DNA from: Paramoeba atlantica
Taxonomy: Eukaryota; Discosea
Length of the DNA: 64,000 nt
Direction of reading: 5' to 3'
NCBI GenBank assembly: GCA_977017575.1
Contig: CDRNVI010000003.1
Coordinates: 744,001 to 808,000 of the forward strand
The first letter of the stretch is position 1. Each line of letters opens with the position of its first letter. The position numbers and the translations under genes are program-made. The notes beneath the pieces are model-generated. The model was not told the DNA's origin, made no database searches, and worked only from the letters and a program-made list of their open reading frames with translations. This document shows positions 58,731-64,000 of the stretch, one piece after another.

Positions 58731-60236
58731 GAACTACGGTCTCGGAGTAGAAGTTCATTTCTGTATTTTTGGATTGTCTTTTAGGAAGGGACAAGGAGGA
58801 ACGTTCTATTGCCTTGGACAATTTATCCCACGTTATTTTCTTTGAGTTATCAAGATCGGGCGAAGTTTCCTCAGTAGTTTCATTCTCAGAACGATTTCTC
58901 TTGGGAGCTTGTTTTAGAGATCGCTTCACATTTGCTACAAAATTGCTTTTAACATTATCATTCTTTAATGCTCTCCAAAAAGGAGGTTGCACAGTCTTCT
59001 CTTGCGCTTTCCATCGGAAATTAAATACTGCAGAAAGAGCACAGTGTCGTGAGAGAACCGGGGCGATAGTTGCTTTCTGTGCTCGGATGGAAGAGAAAAA
59101 ACGACGGTTGACAATAATGTGATCAAGTTGTTTGGTAAAACCTTCTGGGTATTTTTTGGATCTAGGGAAGCGGTAAGTCCATTTTCTACGTGCGCAACAT
59201 CCTTCGTGCGTGGATTTGGCTCCTAGTGAATTTAAGAACTGTCTCAGCCTCTTGGCTCGTTTTGTGTTGCACTTCCAGCCTTTCGGGGTAAGCAAAGGTG
59301 CGTTCAAATCCCCACAAACTATTTTGACAGGACTATCATCCCCATGCCAAGCGTCAAATAAAGAATCATCAAAAGAGTCTTGTATTGTCGTATTCGCTGT
59401 CGCCGTAGGCGAATAAACGTTGATTAAGCATGCCTTGCTGTTTTCAAGGGTAAAGTTTGCTTTCATTATGCGATTGCTAATGCTTTCAACATAGAGAGGT
59501 TTTGTGCTAATTAGTGCCATTCCGTTGTATCCTTTTATTGCACTCATCAGATAGAGGTGAATCGAGATACCGTTTATATGAAGCTTTCGATGTAAAATCA
59601 GTTCGTTGCCTTCAAACGTCAGCCTTGTTTCCTGCAGTGCCATAATTTCAATGCGTTGACTCCTCATAAAACCGGCCACCTGATGCAGTCTAATACATTT
59701 TCTTAGTGCAAATGAATCCGTTGCTTTTAGTTTCAAGGTGTCTACATTCAAGGTACCAATTGTAAATCCCTCTCTCATAGCGCTCATCTTGGGATGCTGT
59801 TTCCGGTAGCCACTCCGGAAACAGTTTTTGCGCTTCCTATTCTTTCTTACCTTTCCAATTTTTCCCGACAGGCCTACTCTGCCACCTGTTATAATAACGC
59901 GGGGATCCTTCGGAGGGAAGGGAAGAAGACGATCATTAACCACATCGTACTTGACAATGCGCGTGCCATCATCAAGGACAGATTTAACTACCCCCTCCCA
60001 AACCCTCGTACTGGTATCATATGTTTTACACCAGGTTACGGCAAAGTGCTTCCCGGGCATCATCAGATTGGTCATCCTGAACAGGGCACGCGGTCGGAGT
60101 TTTGATACTCCCCATTCCTGCTGCGGAGGCAGGAAAAGGTTTCCCCGACAACACGTGGCCGATCGGAGTCTTTGTTTGATCGCTTCCAAAGCTCCGAACG
60201 GTCCGGACGCCCCCGGCCATTTTTCATTAAAATTCA
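58731..60236 (-). pseudogene. LINE-B1 ORF, endonuclease part
   Basis: A plausible start is the ATG at about 60236 (MNFNEKWPGASGPFG), at the edge of the minisatellite, although the frame is open far upstream through it. An N-terminal domain (about 1-165) is followed by an endonuclease/exonuclease/phosphatase fold: GTLNVDTLK, ALQETRLTFEG, VCGDLNAPL, KQLDHIIVNRRF and SRHCALSAVF. These fit the catalytic Asn, Glu, Asp and His positions of LINE nicking enzymes. The frame is interrupted by TIR2 after SETVVQNL and continues at 57306. Confidence 0.83.
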
Positions 60237-61764
60237 TTAATAAAAAGTGTTGTCTTAATAAAAAGTGTTGTCTTAATAAAAAGTGTTGTCTTAATAAAAA
60301 GTGTTGTCTTAATAAAAAGTGTTGTCTTAATAAAAAGTGTTGTCTTAATAAAAAGTGTTGTCTTAATAAAAAGTGTTGTCTTAATAAAAAGTGTTGTCTT
60401 AATAAAAAGTGTTGTCTTAATAAAAAGTGTTGTCTTAATAAAAAGTGTTGTCTTAATAAAAAGTGTTGTCTTAATAAAAAGTGTTGTCTTAATAAAAAGT
60501 GTTGTCTTAATAAAAAGTGTTGTCTCAATAAAAAGTGTTGTCTTAATAAAAAGTGTTGTCTTAATAAAAAGTGTTGTCTTAATAAAAAGTGTTGTCTTAA
60601 TAAAAAGTGTTGTCTTAATAAAAAGTGTTGTCTCAATAAAAAGTGTTGTCTTAATAAAAAGTGTTGTCTTAATAAAAAGTGTTGTCTTAATAAAAAGTGT
60701 TGTCTTAATAAAAAGTGTTGTCTTAATAAAAAGTGTTGTCTTAATAAAAAGTGTTGTCTTAATAAAAAGTGTTGTCTTAATAAAAAGTGTTGTCTTAATA
60801 AAAAGTGTTGTCTTAATAAAAAGTGTTGTCTTAATAAAAAGTGTTGTCTTAATAAAAAGTGTTGTCTTAATAAAAGGTGTTGTCTCAATAAAAAGTGTTG
60901 TCTTAATAAAAAGTGTTGTCTTAATAAAAAGTGTTGTCTTAATAAAAAGTGTTGTCTTAATAAAAAGTGTTGTCTTAATAAAAAGTGTTGTCTTAATAAA
61001 AAGTGTTGTCTTAATAAAAAGTGTTGTCTTAATAAAAAGTGTTGTCTTAATAAAAAGTGTTGTCTTAATAAAAAGTGTTGTCTTAATAAAAAGTGTTGTC
61101 TTAATAAAAAGTGTTGTCTTAATAAAAAGTGTTGTGTTAATAAAAAGTGTTGTCTTAATAAAAAGTGTTGTGTTAATAAAAAGTGTTGTCTTAATAAAAA
61201 GTGTTGTCTTAATAAAAAGTGTTGTCTTAATAAAAAGTGTTGTCTTAATAAAAAGTGTTGTCTTAATAAAAAGTGTTGTCTTAATAAAAAGTGTTGTCTT
61301 AATAAAAAGTGTTGTCTTAATAAAAAGTGTTGTCTTAATAAAAAGTGTTGTCTTAATAACAAGTGTTGTCTTAATAACAAGTGTTGTCTTAATAAAAAGT
61401 GTTGTCTTAATAAAAAGTGTTGTCTTAATAAAAAGTGTTGTCTTAATAAAAAGTGTTGTCTTAATAAAAAGTGTTGTCTTAATAAAAAGTGTTGTCTTAA
61501 TAAAAAGTGTTGTCTTAATAAAAAGTGTTGTCTTAATAAAAAGTGTTGTCTTAATAAAAAGTGTTGTCTTAATAAAAAGTGTTGTCTTAATAAAAAGTGT
61601 TGTCTTAATAAAAAGTGTTGTCTTAATAAAAAGTGTTGTCTTAATAAAAAGTGTTGTCTTAATAAAAAGTGTTGTCTTAATAAAAAGTGTTGTCTTAATA
61701 AAAAGTGTTGTCTTAATAAAAAGTGTTGTCTTAATAAAAAGTGTTGTCTTAATAAAAAGTGTTG
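60237..61764. repeat. 18-bp minisatellite, about 85 copies
   Basis: The unit TTAATAAAAAGTGTTGTC repeats without a single length change over about 1.53 kb, with about eight copies carrying one substitution. Because the period is a multiple of three, it is open in one minus frame (QHFLLR repeats) and two plus frames (NKKCCL and IKSVVL); these are not proteins I would call. Every unit holds AATAAA. It lies inside the target duplication of LINE-B1, so it was inserted with that element or expanded in its 5' end. Confidence 0.95.
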
Positions 61765-61771
61765 AGGAGCC

Positions 61772-62227
61772 GCCTGCAGGCCGGGTGAGGCGAAGCTGAG
61801 GGAGACTTTACCCCCCCTGAAAAGTTGAAAAGTTGGGTAGGGGAAAGCAGGAAAGTAGGGAGAAAGGTGGGAAAAGTATGTCAAGAGGTGAGAAAGAGGA
61901 GAAAGAGAGAGAAAAATTTTCTTTATTTGCATAAAAACAATATAAAATTGCTAATTTGATTGCTTGTTTTCAACTCGTAAAAAAAAAAAAAAAAAAAAAA
62001 AACGCCATAATATCCAGGACGGGTGCTGGACGAGTCGACAGAGTCTATACTCACGCCTAGCCCGCGAGGGCTAGGTACTCCAAGTGAGGTAGTACACGGG
62101 TAGTGAATCTCCTCCCCGTCGGCCAGCATCCTGTTTCGTGACCGTGTCGCTGTCGACACAGGCCCGCGCCTGCGCCCTCCTGTATAACAAGGGAAGGGTT
62201 CACAAGTCAGGCCGTGGAGAGGTCGAA
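61772..62227 (+). repeat. Spacer and two LINE-C 3'-end fragments
   Basis: The segment 61772-61935 is purine-rich and unrecognised. The segment 61940-62002 is a short LINE-C 3' end (GCTAATTTGATTGCTTG) with a 22-bp A-run. The segment 62003-62227 is another LINE-C 3' UTR (CGACAGAGTCTATACTCACG, GGCCCGCGCCTGCGCCCTCC). There is no coding sequence. Confidence 0.75.
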
Positions 62228-62263
62228 TAAAAAACGTTGTCTTAATAAAAAACGTTGTCTTAA
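62228..62263 (+). repeat. Two 18-bp units related to the minisatellite
   Basis: AATAAAAAACGTTGTCTT occurs twice in tandem. It differs from the 85-copy unit by AAC for AGT before GTTGTC. A single unit also occurs at 16.23 kb on the minus strand just before an A-run. The following 62264-62534 shows no gene. Confidence 0.8.
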
Positions 62264-62534
62264 ATATCCGTAGTCGGTACTTGGGCGGGTCATCATATGT
62301 TGGACCACATAAAACAGCATAAAACAGCATGGATGACACTTGTCCCCTCGAAACCAGCAAAGCCTCAAAGTAAAAAAGAACAGTTCCCGGATCAATTATT
62401 GTATACGCGCCAATTGTTGTCAAACGTGATGAAGAATCAATGCAGAAGTAGCAGTATCTAATATATTCGAAAGGACCTAATATATTCGAAGGCAACTAAT
62501 CAATACTTATTTGTACGGAGATATACGTGTGGTA

Positions 62535-62668
62535 GTGAACTCTTTTAGAGTCGTAAACTCCCAATCCACTTTTCATCGGTGATGTAATCTCGGAGTTGAG
62601 ACACTACCGTGTAAGCCGATAGCTTTTCAAGTTCCAGCTGAAAAGCCTCACGCACGTTTTCATATTTT
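62535..62668 (-). pseudogene. LINE-A8, C-terminal fragment
   Basis: The minus-strand translation VREAFQLELEKLSAYTVVSQ continuing LRDYITDEKWIGSL matches the end of LINE-A3 (EAFQLEIEKLNAYT, LRDYLPRASWLGSL). Only about 40 codons remain. It is bordered by LINE-C 3' UTR. Confidence 0.65.
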
Positions 62669-63167
62669 CGAAAGACCCGGTCCGGAACGCGCGAATGGAT
62701 TGGGCATAGATTGCTTGTTTTTATTGTTATTGTTTTTATTGTTCTTATACTTACGGGAGATCGAATTGCTATTTTTGGGCTACAACATGTGAAATTGCTA
62801 ATTTGATTGCTTGTTTACAAATCATATACCCCCCCCAATGGACCTTCATGGTTCATGTATTGGGTAATATAGAGGCAATGCCGCGTTTCATACTTCTCCC
62901 CCCTTATTAATCGCAAAAAAAAAAAAAAAAACCGGAACGCGCGAATGGATTGGGCATAGATTGCTTGTTTTTATTGTTATTGTTTTTATTGTTCTTATAC
63001 TTACGGGAGATCGAATTGCTAGTTTTGGGCTCCAAAATATGAAATTGCTAATTTGATTTCTTATTTTAAAATCATATACCCCCCCCAATGGACCTACTTG
63101 GTTCGTCTAATGGGTCAAAATATAGAGGCAATGCCGCGATTCATACTTCAAAAAAAAAAAAAAAAAA
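62669..63167 (+). repeat. Two LINE-C 3' ends in tandem, each with poly(A)
   Basis: Each copy runs from CCGGAACGCGCGAATGG to the end of the LINE-C 3' UTR (the first to ...CTTATTAATCGC, the second to ...GATTCATACTTC) and then a run of 17 or so A. The A-run of the first is followed at once by the truncated start of the second; the A-run of the second leads into an SL sequence. No coding sequence is present. Confidence 0.8.
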
Positions 63168-63216
63168 CGATAAAGATACAGTTTAACGATAAAGATACAG
63201 TTTCTGTACCTTGTTG
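63166..63216 (+). repeat. Half-SL relic plus SL tag in front of LINE-C5
   Basis: AACGATAAAGATACAG (SL nt 7-22) follows the A-run and is joined to a second SL that starts at TTTAACG (SL nt 4) and runs to its end, CCTTGTTG. It is followed by AATTATTTTC. The layout is the same as in front of LINE-C1. Confidence 0.85.
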
Positions 63217-63261
63217 AATTATTTTCTATTTCATCTCTTTCCGAGGTACGGGTTACTCTCA

Positions 63262-64000
63262 ATGTCTGGTATCAGCCCACACGAAGAGACACTTCCCCTC
63301 ATGGACGACGATACATTCCTACAAGAGGAATCCATACATCTACCTGGATCTTGGGACCAATTTGCTGGAAACGCACACCTCATCAAGCATCCAAGCACGT
63401 ATAATGATCTGCTATATACAACTCCGATTCCTGCGAATGTCCCTAATGACTGGTGCGCGAATGCCGCCTCCATCTTAACTCAACAACAAACGCCTGATAC
63501 AGGATGCGAAAATGGAGGCGACGAAGAAACGAACCACTCACGTGTTCTCATCAGATCGAATCTCGAAGTTGATACCACACAGCTTGATAATAATTCCATG
63601 GCTAAGAAATTCCCTCGTCGAAGAGCTTCCGCCACACCTCCGAGTTCTAAGGGTCAGCTTCGGGGCGCTACGAAACCTCAGAAGGCCCGAGAGAAAGCCA
63701 ATACAAGAAAAGCGGAAACCGCGGACTACAAGACCACGCGGGGCCCCCACGTTCTCGAACCTACGGAAAACGTATCACGAGTGACCACTCCTCAGGCCCC
63801 GACCCTGGCAAGTGACCAGGTTCCTGCGACCCCGCCCATTTCTGAGGAAGATCCGCCGCAACGAGAGTGCCCTGCAGATGGGTGTACCTGGAAGACGCAA
63901 GCCCACGGAGGGCAGTGGCAGTACTATTACCACCACGTGGCCTACAGGCATGGGGAAGCAATTTCCAGTGTTTGGTGGGAGAAAGAGGGCCGCTTTCTGT
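63262..64000 (+). CDS. LINE-C5 ORF, N-terminus (runs off window)
   Basis: The ATG at 63262, 45 nt after the SL tag, opens a frame of 246 codons with no stop to the window end. Motifs: HPSTYNDLLYTTPIPANVPN aligns with STYDELLYTTEIPQDL of LINE-C1. A Lys/Arg-rich middle is followed by the zinc finger CPADGCTWKTQAHGGQW with YYYHHVAYRHGE, as in LINE-C1, and WWEKEGRF. It therefore encodes the DNA-binding N-terminus of a LINE-C, the rest lying outside. With its tag, leader and clean frame, it may be intact. Confidence 0.82.
   Translation, partial: MSGISPHEETLPLMDDDTFLQEESIHLPGSWDQFAGNAHLIKHPSTYNDLLYTTPIPANVPNDWCANAASILTQQQTPDTGCENGGDEETNHSRVLIRSNLEVDTTQLDNNSMAKKFPRRRASATPPSSKGQLRGATKPQKAREKANTRKAETADYKTTRGPHVLEPTENVSRVTTPQAPTLASDQVPATPPISEEDPPQRECPADGCTWKTQAHGGQWQYYYHHVAYRHGEAISSVWWEKEGRFL

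Larger units (their letters stand above)
53965..61760 (-). mobile_element. LINE-B1 with 5' minisatellite
   Basis: This minus-strand LINE of about 7.8 kb is flanked by an 11-bp direct repeat, GTTGAGGAGCC (53954-53964 and 61761-61771); the last seven bases are the safest part. Order: 85 copies of an 18-bp repeat, an endonuclease ORF, TIR2 inserted in the coding region, RT-RNase H, a 3' UTR and a TTGG tail (53965-53988). The domain content matches the I/ingi-type LINEs (endonuclease, RT, RNase H). The 3' UTR (53989-54307) has no gene. Confidence 0.85.

Noticed and set aside
59828-61799. Plus-strand proteins of NKKCCL or IKSVVL repeats
   Set aside because: These are the other two open readings of the same 18-bp array. 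Nothing upstream or downstream supports a gene.
58717-61932. A 1,071-residue protein with about 85 QHFLLR repeats fused to an endonuclease
   Set aside because: The repeat part is the 18-bp minisatellite read in one of its three open frames. The endonuclease belongs to LINE-B1. Period-three repeats stay open by arithmetic, so length is no evidence of coding.

Overview
The window is eukaryotic, with about 50% GC, and consists almost entirely of transposable elements around one short cluster of structural RNA genes. The best pointer to the organism is that cluster (35.8-38.5 kb). It holds two 5S rRNA genes on the minus strand and two identical spliced-leader (SL) RNA genes on the plus strand in a tandem repeat of about 1.45 kb. 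The SL exon carries the core CAGTTTCTGTAC shared by kinetoplastids and diplonemids, so I place the source in the Euglenozoa, probably a free-living or fish-associated kinetoplastid (bodonid) or a diplonemid with a repeat-rich genome. I found no ordinary host protein-coding gene.

Layout. 0-2.9 kb: a tyrosine-recombinase (YR) retrotransposon (Y1) cut by the window start and inserted into a LINE with a restriction-like endonuclease (LINE-A1, to 4.1 kb). 4.25-9.19 kb: a YR retrotransposon that looks whole (Y3). 9.2-16.2 kb: poly(A)-ended repeats, a tRNA-derived SINE and LINE-A2, itself split by a 1.42-kb terminal-inverted-repeat element (TIR1). 16.2-26.0 kb: LINE-C1, split by a solo YR repeat and a second whole-looking YR element (Y2). 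26.1-35.4 kb: an SL-tagged retrocopy followed by truncated LINE-A and LINE-C copies, mostly joined head to tail at poly(A) tracts. 35.4-38.6 kb: the 5S/SL cluster with two SINEs. 38.6-47.1 kb: LINE-A7 (interrupted by LINE-B2 and by an SL-tagged insert), LINE-C2 and a SINE. 47.1-53.9 kb: LINE-C3, a broken YR element (Y4) holding a Tc1/mariner relic, and a LINE-C tail. 54.0-61.8 kb: LINE-B1 (endonuclease, RT, RNase H), split by TIR2 and headed by about 85 copies of an 18-bp repeat. 61.8-64.0 kb: tandem LINE-C 3' ends and an SL-tagged LINE-C5 whose reading frame is open to the window edge.

How the parts fit. LINE-C copies, a retrocopy and the TIR elements carry the SL exon directly in front of their leaders, so trans-spliced mRNAs have been reverse-transcribed. 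At two places a poly(A) tail runs straight into the same point inside an SL exon, with half-SL relics in front. This suggests that the SL exon is also an insertion target, as in the known SLACS/CZAR/CRE elements of trypanosomatids. The YR elements keep the order gag, recombinase, RT-RNase H between split direct repeats (A1, ORFs, B1-A2-B2).
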